Origin: Phytoamicus setariae
GTDB lineage: Bacteria; Pseudomonadota; Alphaproteobacteria; Rhizobiales; Rhizobiaceae
DNA length: 64,000 nucleotides
Direction: 5' to 3'
NCBI RefSeq assembly: GCF_016722925.1
Contig: NZ_JAEQNC010000019.1
Location: forward strand, 1-64,000
Translations under genes and position numbers: made by a program
Shown here: positions 27,001 to 33,033 of the stretch, one piece after another
Position numbering within the stretch: position 1 is the first letter of the stretch
How the letters are laid out: each line of letters begins with the position of its first letter
Notes under the pieces: model-generated
Told to the model about the DNA's origin: nothing
What the model saw: only the letters and a program-made list of their open reading frames with translations
The model's database searches: none

Positions 27001-27593
27001 CGCACATCATGCACAAAGGTCCACTGGCCCGTGATTTTGGCAGACATGTCATTGCGCGGCTGGGACGAGCCAACAATGCGATAATCGCGGACACGCTTCA
27101 GCGTGATTTCGAGATCGATCTCGATGCGTTCGTGCTTGCCGCGAACGAGCTCACCGTAGCTGATGGCTCTGATGTCTTGATGGTGCACAATGCCATCCTC
27201 GACCGTCAAACCCGCGACTGGCACGTCAAGAACTTCGGCAGCGCGGGCGAGAAGAAGGTGGCGCGCGGTCGCGGCCGCCAGCCTGAGCGGCCGGGCTGTG
27301 ATCTGGATCGTTTCGCTGGCGATCGTCGGCCCCTGATCCGGTGTGACGCTGGTGGCCCCCAGCACCATCGTTACCGCATCGAAGGCGACATCAAGCTCTT
27401 CGGCGGCGATCTGCGCAAGCGCCGTACGGATACCGGTGCCGAGATCGACCTTACCGCAAAAGGCGGTAACTTTGCCCTGGCTGTCGATCGCGAGATGAAT
27501 TTCGGGATCGTTGTCCGTGCCATGGCGGATGACCAGCAACATGTCGGGCGCTTCCAGCCAGGCACTGCGCGGGAGATCCTGGAGTCCATTCAT
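24045..27593 (-). CDS. NicB-like molybdenum hydroxylase large subunit fused to three c-type haem domains
   Basis: Catalytic subunit of a membrane-bound hydroxylase of the nicotinate dehydrogenase (NicAB) type, 1182 residues, close to the length of Pseudomonas NicB. Residues 1 to about 745 form the xanthine-oxidase-family Mo domain; the catalytic Glu is in PRGVGESASIPSA. A hydrophobic segment (about 770-795) anchors the protein, and a cytochrome tail carries three haem sites: CNLCH (802), CSACH (948) and CSSCH (1080). Electrons would go from the ring through Fe-S and haem to the respiratory chain. No FAD subunit is encoded, as expected for this type. The start overlaps the Fe-S subunit stop (ATGA). 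The substrate nicotinate is inferred from neighbours; isoquinoline- or aldehyde-oxidising relatives exist. Confidence 0.88.
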   Translation of the reverse strand: MNGLQDLPRSAWLEAPDMLLVIRHGTDNDPEIHLAIDSQGKVTAFCGKVDLGTGIRTALAQIAAEELDVAFDAVTMVLGATSVTPDQGPTIASETIQITARPLRLAAATARHLLLARAAEVLDVPVAGLTVEDGIVHHQDIRAISYGELVRGKHERIEIDLEITLKRVRDYRIVGSSQPRNDMSAKITGQWTFVHDVRIEGMLHGRVVRPPYVGYDHGEMVGRSLISVDESSVADLPGLVGVVVEGDFVGVIALREEQAIEASKRLKVLWRDQPARPDLNRPEEALRGNPSTPRVLADQGDVEAALEGASPEMKRTYVWPYQMHGSIGPSCAVADWSSERLVVWSGTQNPYPMRRDLALLLDMPEERIEVERLEAAGCYGRNCADDVTADAALLSRAVGKPVRVQLTREQEHGWEPKGAAQVIDVRGGLDLEGGPAGYDFETRYPSNLAPTLALILTGKVDGPPLTVEMGDRTAIPPYAFGNMRVTVHDMPPLARASWFRGVSAMPNSFAHESFIDELAFAAGVDPVEYRLRYLTDARAIDLVRAVAEKAKWTPRTKWGTAGREGDLLYGRGFAYALYVHGKFPGTPAAWSAWVADVAVNRKTGEIAVTRITVGQDAGLMINPDGVRHQIHGNVIQSISRVLKEKIDFSDTAVESAEWGGYPILSFEDVPEIDVLMLPRPDEEPRGVGESASIPSAAAIANAVYDATGIRFRELPLTPDRVLAALEGRSYQRALPPPTRARKSRRWWQLGVGVAGVAGIAAGGLAVLSPWRGAYPPIPRPDPAVFSAATIERGRLAAAAGACNLCHVGSDGTAFAGGRGFETPFGTVYASNISPDPQNGIGAWSYPAFERAMRQGISRDGQHLYPVHPYTSFTHAEDADLQALYAFLMNGTSADNRPQETALSFPFNNRALMAGWNTMFLRTTPVPVDATRSTAWNRGAYLVESLGHCSACHTERNALGAELTGKAHLAGGFAEGWEAPAILGQGKAPVSWTEAALYDYLRHGHSADHGSAGGPMAAVVQSMAALPDEDVRAMAIYLSNGKGSEKAVEQQKNAALDAANAAIPNAAKISPEGARLFEGACSSCHGEGTLLPNLALNSNLHSDRPDNLLQVILTGMDAPAQLAAKAMAEEREIMAMPAFAQSFSDRQLADLASYMRARFAPGKETWGGLQDAAAAIRATPSSH

Positions 27594-28084
27594 GCCGGCA
27601 CCCCGATGCACTCGGCATGCATCAGTTCGACCGCCCGCCGCGCCGCCGCGAGTATCTCGACATGCGTGCCGCAACGACAGAGATGCCGGCTGAGCGCCTT
27701 GCGTATGTCGGCCTCGGTTGGATTGGCATTGCGCTCGAGGAGCGCCACCAGCGCAACGATCATGCCGTTGATGCAATAGCCACATTGGGCCGCCTGCATT
27801 TCGATGAAGGCCTGCTGCACAGGATGCAGTTTACCCGCGGCACCGAGCCCTTCCAGGGTCGTGATAGCCTTGTTCTCGACAGCGCCGATCTTGACGGTGC
27901 AGGAACGCACCGCCCTGCCCTCGACAAGCACAGCGCAGGCCCCGCATTCGCCAAGACCGCATCCGAATTTCGGGCCGTTCAAACCGAGATCGTTGCGCAG
28001 GATGTAGAGAAGCGGCGTATCCTCGGCAACAACGAACGCGTGGCTGCAGCCATTGACGTCGAGCGAGATCGAACGCGGCCTCAT
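27590..28084 (-). CDS. NicA-like [2Fe-2S] subunit of the molybdenum hydroxylase
   Basis: Electron-transfer subunit, 164 residues, of the xanthine-oxidase-family small subunit type. The plant-ferredoxin-like cluster ligands are in CGLGECGAC plus the following SC, and the second cluster ligands are in CGYCING and RHLCRCGTH. The start MRPRSISLDVNG gives the usual length; a GTG 36 bases upstream is possible. It is the first gene of a two-gene unit with the large subunit and is preceded by an operator-like palindrome at 28235-28250. Confidence 0.88.
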   Translation of the reverse strand: MRPRSISLDVNGCSHAFVVAEDTPLLYILRNDLGLNGPKFGCGLGECGACAVLVEGRAVRSCTVKIGAVENKAITTLEGLGAAGKLHPVQQAFIEMQAAQCGYCINGMIVALVALLERNANPTEADIRKALSRHLCRCGTHVEILAAARRAVELMHAECIGVPA

Positions 28085-28217
28085 CGTCCAGCCCGCCAGT
28101 CGGGGGAGGCTGGCCGGCACCCAGTATCCGGCAAGGCATGCGCCGGGGATGAATATCCCGACCCTGCTGACATCACATTCCCCTCATCGCGCTTTTTCCA
28201 AGCTTTATTTGACGGTC

Positions 28218-28250
28218 ATCTTAGCCAAGATACATTGGCATGCAAACGAA
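28218..28250 (-). promoter_or_regulatory. Candidate nicAB promoter with MarR-type operator
   Basis: On the complement strand, TTGCAT (28245-28240), a 16-base spacer and TAAGAT (28223-28218) make a plausible sigma70 promoter. The palindrome TTGGCATGCAAACGAA (28235-28250, plus strand) covers the -35 box. It matches 14 of 16 positions of the inverse of the site in front of hyuA. Occupancy should block transcription of the hydroxylase genes. Confidence 0.55.
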
Positions 28251-28297
28251 TATTGGGAGGGGAAGCCATCTTCTGCGAACCGCCGGAACCTGCTGCC

Positions 28298-28762
28298 TCA
28301 GCTGATCTTGCGCAGCAACTCTACCAACATCATCCGTTCGGCGGAACTCAGCGGCGACAACGTCTCTTCAGTGACGGCACGCGCGATGTCGACATTGCGT
28401 TCGATGGCCGCCTGCCCCTCGTCGGTAACGGACAGCACCAGCCGCCGCCCGTCCTTGGGATCCGGCGCAGTCTGCAAATACCGCCGTGCCACCAGCCTGT
28501 CGACCACGCCCTTGATCGTGGCGACGTCCATCGCCGTCTCTCGCCCCAACTGGTTTTGCGAGCAGGGCTGGATTTCGTTCAGCTTGGTCAATGCGGCCCA
28601 TTGCGTCGTGGTCAACCTGTCGCCCATCATGCCGGTGAAGATCGAAACGTGTCGCTGGTTGGCTTGCCTGAGATGGAAGCCCACCTGCTGATCGACGCGA
28701 TAGGCGGGCTGCGCGCCCTCCTCGACTTCAACCACCTCTTCACTGTCCGAAATCGATGCCAT
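28298..28762 (-). CDS. MarR-family transcriptional regulator
   Basis: Likely local repressor of the nicotinate cluster, 154 residues. The winged helix spans about 60-130 (TTTQWAALTKLNEIQPCSQNQLGRETAMDVATIKGVVDRLVARRYLQ), with the wing DPKDGRRLVLSVTDEG, a MarR hallmark. AGGGA lies ahead of the chosen ATG; a much longer upstream frame has no family character. It lies between the divergent nicAB and hnr units, surrounded by palindromic sites of one type. MarR proteins (NicR, BpsR) control nicotinate degradation in Pseudomonas and Bordetella and respond to 6-hydroxynicotinate; the same role here is inference. Confidence 0.88.
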   Translation of the reverse strand: MASISDSEEVVEVEEGAQPAYRVDQQVGFHLRQANQRHVSIFTGMMGDRLTTTQWAALTKLNEIQPCSQNQLGRETAMDVATIKGVVDRLVARRYLQTAPDPKDGRRLVLSVTDEGQAAIERNVDIARAVTEETLSPLSSAERMMLVELLRKIS

Positions 28763-28804
28763 GCTCTTCCCTGTCCGGCTTTGCCGCTTCGTCAGCAAAG
28801 CGTA

Positions 28805-28820
28805 TAAACATGCAAGCGGA
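28805..28820. promoter_or_regulatory. Weak copy of the MarR-type palindrome upstream of marR
   Basis: TAAACATGCAAGCGGA matches about 10 of 16 positions of the nicotinate-cluster palindrome, with one good half. It lies 43 bases upstream of the marR ATG and overlaps a possible -10 (TATACG on the complement strand, 28806-28801). It would allow autoregulation but is the least certain site of the set. Confidence 0.3.
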
Positions 28821-28882
28821 TCGGCAACCCCGAATTCGCCGGCATGGTCATCCGCCGGTACAAACGGCATTTCCGCGACCGT

Positions 28883-28898
28883 TTCGCATGCATGCGCA
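28883..28898. promoter_or_regulatory. MarR-type palindrome in the marR/hnr gap
   Basis: TTCGCATGCATGCGCA contains the perfect 12-base palindrome CGCATGCATGCG and matches 13 of 16 positions of the consensus TTCGTATGCATACGAA. It lies just upstream of the -35 box of the hnr promoter, and could serve both divergent genes. Confidence 0.5.
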
Positions 28899-28908
28899 AG
28901 CTGATCGC

Positions 28909-28951
28909 TTGACAGATGGCCGAGTTGGCTCAATAGTTGTTCGCATACAAA
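28909..28951 (+). promoter_or_regulatory. hnr promoter with overlapping MarR-type operator
   Basis: A perfect -35 box TTGACA (28909-28914), a 17-base spacer and AATAGT (28932-28937) form a good sigma70 promoter. The palindrome GTTGTTCGCATACAAA (28936-28951, 12 of 16 consensus positions) overlaps the last bases of the -10 box and the expected start of transcription. The distance from -35 to operator (27 bases) is almost the same as in front of hyuA (28 bases). Confidence 0.6.
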
Positions 28952-28975
28952 CAAACAAAAACAGCAGGGAGTGCG

Positions 28976-30514
28976 GTGCATTCCGAAGCTGGAGACGCCG
29001 CAATCCTTGGCAGGAGGCTCCGCTTGGTAAAGCAGCATGTCGAAAGCGCGATAAACGGCAAAATCCGCTGCGATGCCTGTCCGGTGATGTGCTACATCGC
29101 CGAGGGCAAGGCCGGAGCGTGCGACCGCTACGCCAACGAGAATGGCGAACTCATCCGCGTCGACCCGCTGACCATCATCGAAAACACCGCATCGTCAGGC
29201 GGCAAGCTCGTGCCCTTCGTCCCGGAAGGCGGCGAAGACAATTGGGATGGCGATCTCGTCCATTCAAACAGCCAGTTCGTCACCGCTGTCGGCGCCGGCA
29301 CCACCTATCCCGACTACAAGCCTGCCCCCTTCATCGTCTCGCAGAAGCAGAACGGCGTCGATATGGTGACCGTCGTCACCGAGGGCATCTTCAGCTATTG
29401 CGGCGCCAAGATAAAGATCGACACCGACCGGTTCCTTGGTCCCGAGACCTCGCTGGTCCGCGTCGAGGGCGAACCGGTCGGGCATGTGACGACAGGCGAA
29501 TACGGTTCGCAGATGCTGTCGATCGGCGGGGTGCACCACTTGACCGGCGGTTCGAAGAAAGAGGGCCGCGTCACCTGCGACACGATTCTCAAGCTCTGTA
29601 ACAGCGAAACCGCCGAGCTTGCGATCGACGGCGGGGCAACGATCTCGCTCAAGGCAGGCAGCGCGCCGATCATCAACGGCGTCGAGGAAAGCCGGATGCG
29701 GGTGGGCTGCGGCTCGGCGACGATCGGCATGTTCGCCAAGCAATGGCTCGGCCATGTCGACGAGGTGGTGGTGGTCGACGATCATATCACCGGCGTGCTG
29801 TCGGAACATCAGGCCGGCAAGCTGCTCGACATTGCCGGCACCGGCATCAAGATCAAGGGGCGGCGCTCGACGCCTGGCCGCTATTTCAGGGTTGCCGAAC
29901 CCGGCATCGGCTGGGGCGGCACCAACATCTACGATCCGCTGACCATCCTTGGCGATTTCGACCCCAAAACGGCCTATCCCGGCTTGCGCATGCTGATGGT
30001 TTCCACCACAGGCGAGCAATATGGCTACTACATCCTGGACGAAAACCTGAAGCCTGAACTGCAAACCGCCCTGCCCGCGAAGCTGCAGGAATCCGTCGAG
30101 ATCATCGCCGAAAACTGCGAGCCTGCGCTCGCTTCGGTGCTGTTCATCGGCGGGGCCGGCGGCAGTCTCAGGGCCGGGGTCACCACCAATCCGGTGCGAC
30201 TGACGCGGTCTGTCAAGGACGCATTGACCTATGTGTCGTGCGGCGGCGCACCAGCCTATGTCTGGCCGGGCGGTGGAATCACGGTCATGGCCGACGTGAC
30301 CCAAATGCCGTCAAACTCCTTCGGCTACGTCCCGACACCGGCAATCGTTGCGCCGATAGAATTCACCATGCGATTGGAGGATTATCGCGCGCTTGGTGGA
30401 CATATGGAAGCGATCGTGCCAGTCGAACAGGCGATAGAACTGGCCGAGCGCAGGATCGCTCAGCCAAGCAATGTATGGCCGATGGCGGAAAAGAACTTCA
30501 AATGGGGCGCGTAA
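28976..30514 (+). CDS. 6-hydroxynicotinate reductase-like iron-sulfur protein
   Basis: Expected to reduce the 6-hydroxynicotinate ring to 1,4,5,6-tetrahydro-6-oxonicotinate, the reaction of Hnr from Eubacterium barkeri. The 512-residue protein has an N-terminal [4Fe-4S]-type motif C-x2-C-x3-C-x9-C (Cys32, 35, 39, 49: CDACPVMC ... C). A segment at about 187-193 (HHLTGGS) resembles the flavinylation motif recognised by ApbE transferases. There is no signal peptide. A GTG start was chosen because AGGGAG precedes it and because the operator lies just upstream; a TTG 39 bases earlier would fall inside the operator. It is the first gene of a four-gene unit with UPF0280 and two PF06684 proteins. Assignment rests on recalled family resemblance plus context. 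Confidence 0.8.
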   Translation: MHSEAGDAAILGRRLRLVKQHVESAINGKIRCDACPVMCYIAEGKAGACDRYANENGELIRVDPLTIIENTASSGGKLVPFVPEGGEDNWDGDLVHSNSQFVTAVGAGTTYPDYKPAPFIVSQKQNGVDMVTVVTEGIFSYCGAKIKIDTDRFLGPETSLVRVEGEPVGHVTTGEYGSQMLSIGGVHHLTGGSKKEGRVTCDTILKLCNSETAELAIDGGATISLKAGSAPIINGVEESRMRVGCGSATIGMFAKQWLGHVDEVVVVDDHITGVLSEHQAGKLLDIAGTGIKIKGRRSTPGRYFRVAEPGIGWGGTNIYDPLTILGDFDPKTAYPGLRMLMVSTTGEQYGYYILDENLKPELQTALPAKLQESVEIIAENCEPALASVLFIGGAGGSLRAGVTTNPVRLTRSVKDALTYVSCGGAPAYVWPGGGITVMADVTQMPSNSFGYVPTPAIVAPIEFTMRLEDYRALGGHMEAIVPVEQAIELAERRIAQPSNVWPMAEKNFKWGA

Positions 30515-30539
30515 CCGACGCGCAAGATGAGTGCGGCCA

Positions 30540-31478
30540 ATGAACGGTCCTGTAGCAAATTATCTCGATGGCGATCAGAACGGCCGGCTGCATATGCAGC
30601 ACGGGCCGATCGACCTGATCATCGGCGTCGATGGTGCAATCTCGCTCGAGCTAGAATCCTATCAACGGGCGCATGCCTACGCGATGGCCAACCGTCGCTT
30701 CAAGACCGTACTTGAGGAACTGGTGGCCGAGCTCCCGTTGTTGAAAAGTCGAGCGTGGCCGGATAGTCCGATGCCGAAGGGGACGACCGCCCGCAGGATG
30801 ATGAGAGCGGTGCTGCCCTATGCGGACACGCATTTCATTACGCCGATGGCGGCAGTGGCCGGTGCGGTGGCGGACGAAGTGCTCGCGGCAATGCTGGCGG
30901 GCTTTACCGTCGAGAACCGCCCCAAGCGCATCTATGTCAACAATGGCGGCGACATCGCCATCCATCTCGATGCGCCGGCGGAATTCCATGTTGGCATGTC
31001 GCGCGAGGACCGGACCGGTCTCGGCAGCTTCACTCTGGACTGGCGGAGCCCGACGCGCGGCATCGCCACGTCGGGTCGCGGCGGCCGCAGCCTGTCCATG
31101 GGCATTGCCGATTCCGTTACCATCCTTGCCTGCAACGCGGCGGAAGCCGACGCGGCTGCAACCATCGTCGCCAACGAGGTCGATCTGCCCGACCATGCCG
31201 CCATTACGCGGATGCGCGCGTCCGACGTTGTCGATGACAGCGATCTGGGCGACCGGCTGGTGGTGCGCGGCTGCGGCATGCTGACGGCGCTGGAAGTCGA
31301 TACAGCCCTCGAGCTCGGCGTCGAGGAAGCCGAGCGCCTGCGGCTTGGCGGGCTGATCCAGAAAGCTGCGATCTTCCTCAAGGACCAGGGCCGTATCGTC
31401 GCTGCCCCGATCGACAAGATTGACTTCCATTCCGACGACCATGACCATTTGCATCTGGAGATGAGACGACATGCCTGA
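30540..31478 (+). CDS. UPF0280-family protein, ApbE-like fold
   Basis: Protein of 312 residues of the UPF0280 family, related to ApbE, the FAD:protein FMN transferase. ApbE-like blocks are HFITPMAAVAGAVADEVL, YVNNGGDIAIHL and GIATSGRGGRSLSMGIADSVTILA. It follows the reductase gene by 25 bases and overlaps the next gene by 8 bases. Because the reductase is probably a flavoprotein, a role in attaching or maturing its flavin is a reasonable hypothesis; no activity is established for the family to my knowledge. An in-frame GTG nine bases upstream is an alternative start. Confidence 0.8.
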   Translation: MNGPVANYLDGDQNGRLHMQHGPIDLIIGVDGAISLELESYQRAHAYAMANRRFKTVLEELVAELPLLKSRAWPDSPMPKGTTARRMMRAVLPYADTHFITPMAAVAGAVADEVLAAMLAGFTVENRPKRIYVNNGGDIAIHLDAPAEFHVGMSREDRTGLGSFTLDWRSPTRGIATSGRGGRSLSMGIADSVTILACNAAEADAAATIVANEVDLPDHAAITRMRASDVVDDSDLGDRLVVRGCGMLTALEVDTALELGVEEAERLRLGGLIQKAAIFLKDQGRIVAAPIDKIDFHSDDHDHLHLEMRRHA

Positions 31479-32055
31479 GCCAAAAGTCCGCAAATTCCTG
31501 TCCGTGGTCGAAGAGGTGATGCATGAGGGCGGGCCGGTGGCCGAAACGCCGCTGAAGCGCGGCGCCATTCTCGCGGTGATCGAGAACCCGTATGCCGGCA
31601 AGTATCACGAGGACATCTCCGCCTTCATGAAGGATCTCGAGCCACTGGGGCTCGAGATGGCAAACCGGCTGATTGCCGCACTCGGAGGCGACAAGGACGA
31701 CATCCAGGGCTACGGCAAGGGCGCCATCGTCGGCCAGGCGGGCGAACTCGAACACGGCGCGCTCTGGCACGCGCCGGGCGGCTATGCCATGCGTGCGGCG
31801 CTGGGCGATGCCAAGGCGATCGTGCCCTCGACCAAGAAGGTCGGCGGCCCCGGCACCCGCCTCGACGTCCCGGTAGCCCATGTCAACGCGTCCTATGTGC
31901 GCAGCCATTTCGACGCGATGGAAGTTGGCATACCGGATGCGCCGCGCGCCAACGAAATCGTGCTGAGCCTGGTGATGACCACCGGTGCCCGCATCCATGC
32001 ACGCGTCGGCGGCCTCAAGGCCGATGATGTCAAGGGCGAGGATGGCCTGCGGTGA
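31471..32055 (+). CDS. 'Amino acid synthesis' family protein (PF06684), first copy
   Basis: Protein of 194 residues in a family (PF06684, DUF1185) with no firmly known reaction. Landmarks shared with the next gene are RGAILAVIENPYAGKYHEDIS, the GYGKGAIVGQAGELEHGA block, VPSTKKVGGPGTRLDVP and a C-terminal ARVGGLK. The conserved Glu-His pair (GELEHGA) and Lys-Lys-Gly-Gly-Pro block suggest a shared active site. It overlaps the gene before it by 8 bases and the one after by 4. With the reductase and UPF0280 it forms a compact operon, so a role on the reduced nicotinate ring or its opening product is likely but unproven. Confidence 0.82.
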   Translation: MPEPKVRKFLSVVEEVMHEGGPVAETPLKRGAILAVIENPYAGKYHEDISAFMKDLEPLGLEMANRLIAALGGDKDDIQGYGKGAIVGQAGELEHGALWHAPGGYAMRAALGDAKAIVPSTKKVGGPGTRLDVPVAHVNASYVRSHFDAMEVGIPDAPRANEIVLSLVMTTGARIHARVGGLKADDVKGEDGLR

Positions 32056-32636
32056 AATCCGAAATTCGCAAACTCGCCGTGTTTGTCGAGGAGGTCCACT
32101 CTGAGATGGACCGTCCGGTCACGCCGCCCACCCGCAAGGCTGCGGCGGTAGCCGTGATCCGCAACCCTTTCGCCGGCATCTATGTCGAGGACCTGTCCGA
32201 ACTGATGGAGATCGGCGCCGAGCTGGGCGGACTGCTCGGCAAAAAATGCGTGGAAGCACTGGGCGTCTCGCCGAGCGAGGCCGAAAGCTACGGCAAGTCG
32301 GCCATGGTTGGAGAAGACGGCGAACTCGAACATGCCGCGGCGATCCTGCATCCGTCGATGGGCAAGCCGTTGCGCGAAGCGGTGGAGCATGGGGCAGCGC
32401 TGGTGCCCTCTTCCAAGAAGCGCGGCGGCCCCGGCCAGGTGCTGGACATTCCGCTGGGCCACAAGGATGCGGCCTATGTCCGCAGTCACTTCGACGGCAT
32501 GGAAGTCTGGCTCAACGACAGCCCACGCGCAGGCGAGATCATGGTGGCGGTCGCCGTCACCACATCGGGCCGGCCACTGGCGCGTGTCGGCGGGCTGAAA
32601 GTAAGCGAAATCGAAGGCAAGGACGGGCTGCGCTGA
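32052..32636 (+). CDS. 'Amino acid synthesis' family protein (PF06684), second copy
   Basis: Paralogue of the preceding gene with the same length, 194 residues, and the same blocks (NPFAGIYVEDLSEL, SYGKSAMVGEDGELEHAA, VPSSKKRGGPGQVLDIPLG, ARVGGLK) but clearly diverged elsewhere. It begins with GTG within a GTGA overlap. Keeping two diverged copies under translational coupling suggests a heteromeric enzyme. Function is unknown. A strong hairpin terminator follows. Confidence 0.82.
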   Translation: MKSEIRKLAVFVEEVHSEMDRPVTPPTRKAAAVAVIRNPFAGIYVEDLSELMEIGAELGGLLGKKCVEALGVSPSEAESYGKSAMVGEDGELEHAAAILHPSMGKPLREAVEHGAALVPSSKKRGGPGQVLDIPLGHKDAAYVRSHFDGMEVWLNDSPRAGEIMVAVAVTTSGRPLARVGGLKVSEIEGKDGLR

Positions 32637-32680
32637 GCGATGCTTGCAAGTTTGGACCAGATCGCCTATTTTTCAGGAGT

Positions 32681-32706
32681 GGAAGGCGGGCTTTCACCCG
32701 CCTTCC
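32681..32706 (+). terminator. Terminator of the hnr operon
   Basis: GGAAGGCGGG (32681-32690) and CCCGCCTTCC (32697-32706) form a perfect 10-base stem with a CTTTCA loop, followed by GTTT. It starts 44 bases after the stop of the second PF06684 gene. Confidence 0.8.
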
Positions 32707-32711
32707 GTTTA

Positions 32712-32801
32712 CTAGCTAGCGAATTGAAGCCGGACCACAAGCGTCCAACTTGTCCGGCTTCTCTTCACTTCCAGCGTGATGCGTATTGGCTTTAGCCACA
32801 T
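32712..32801 (-). CDS. Possible 29-residue small protein with a perfect ribosome site
   Basis: On the complement strand an ATG at 32801 is preceded by AGGAGGTG, six bases away, an ideal Shine-Dalgarno. It opens 29 codons (MWLKPIRITLEVKRSR... ending LQFAS) and stops with TAG. The region is otherwise gene-free. The peptide is basic and I do not recognise it. A perfect 10-base hairpin (GAAGCCGGAC, 32726-32735; GTCCGGCTTC, 32752-32761) lies inside the frame, so the frame could equally be accidental within a terminator or repeat. Confidence 0.3.
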   Translation of the reverse strand: MWLKPIRITLEVKRSRTSWTLVVRLQFAS

Positions 32802-32841
32802 AGCAGCACCTCCTAGTTCGACAGCGAGGCTGACGCCACAG

Positions 32842-32864
32842 CCAAGGGGGCCCATCTCCCTTGG
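32842..32864. other. Hairpin in the gap before hyuA
   Basis: CCAAGGG (32842-32848) and CCCTTGG (32858-32864) form a 7-base stem. Together with the hairpins at 32681-32706 and 32726-32761 this makes three strong inverted repeats in the 397-base gap between the hnr operon and hyuA. No other gene is seen in the gap. Confidence 0.4.
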
Positions 32865-32970
32865 TCGCGCCGGCTGAACTCGACGCTGCTGCTTTCACTG
32901 GCAAACACGTACAATTTGCATCTTTTACGGGAGGTCGCAAGATTGACTTCGCGCCGCCGCCATCAGCCGC

Positions 32971-33014
32971 TTGACAGCACATGCCTTCCCCGGCAAATTT
33001 CGTTTGCATACGAA
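32971..33014 (+). promoter_or_regulatory. hyuA promoter with MarR-type operator
   Basis: A perfect -35 box TTGACA (32971-32976) is followed, after 17 bases, by a weak -10 (CAAATT, 32994-32999) and then by the best copy of the cluster palindrome, TTCGTTTGCATACGAA (32999-33014), which is symmetric in 14 of 16 positions. The geometry copies that of the hnr promoter. The site lies in frame within the open stretch upstream of hyuA, which argues for the later GTG start. Confidence 0.6.
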
Positions 33015-33033
33015 TAAATTGGGGGATGCCGAG

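Noticed and set aside
32971-33033. An upstream ATG (32971) as the hyuA start
   Set aside because: It would place the -10 region and the operator inside the coding sequence and has no ribosome site; the GTG at 33034 follows GGGGGA and gives the usual HyuA N-terminus.
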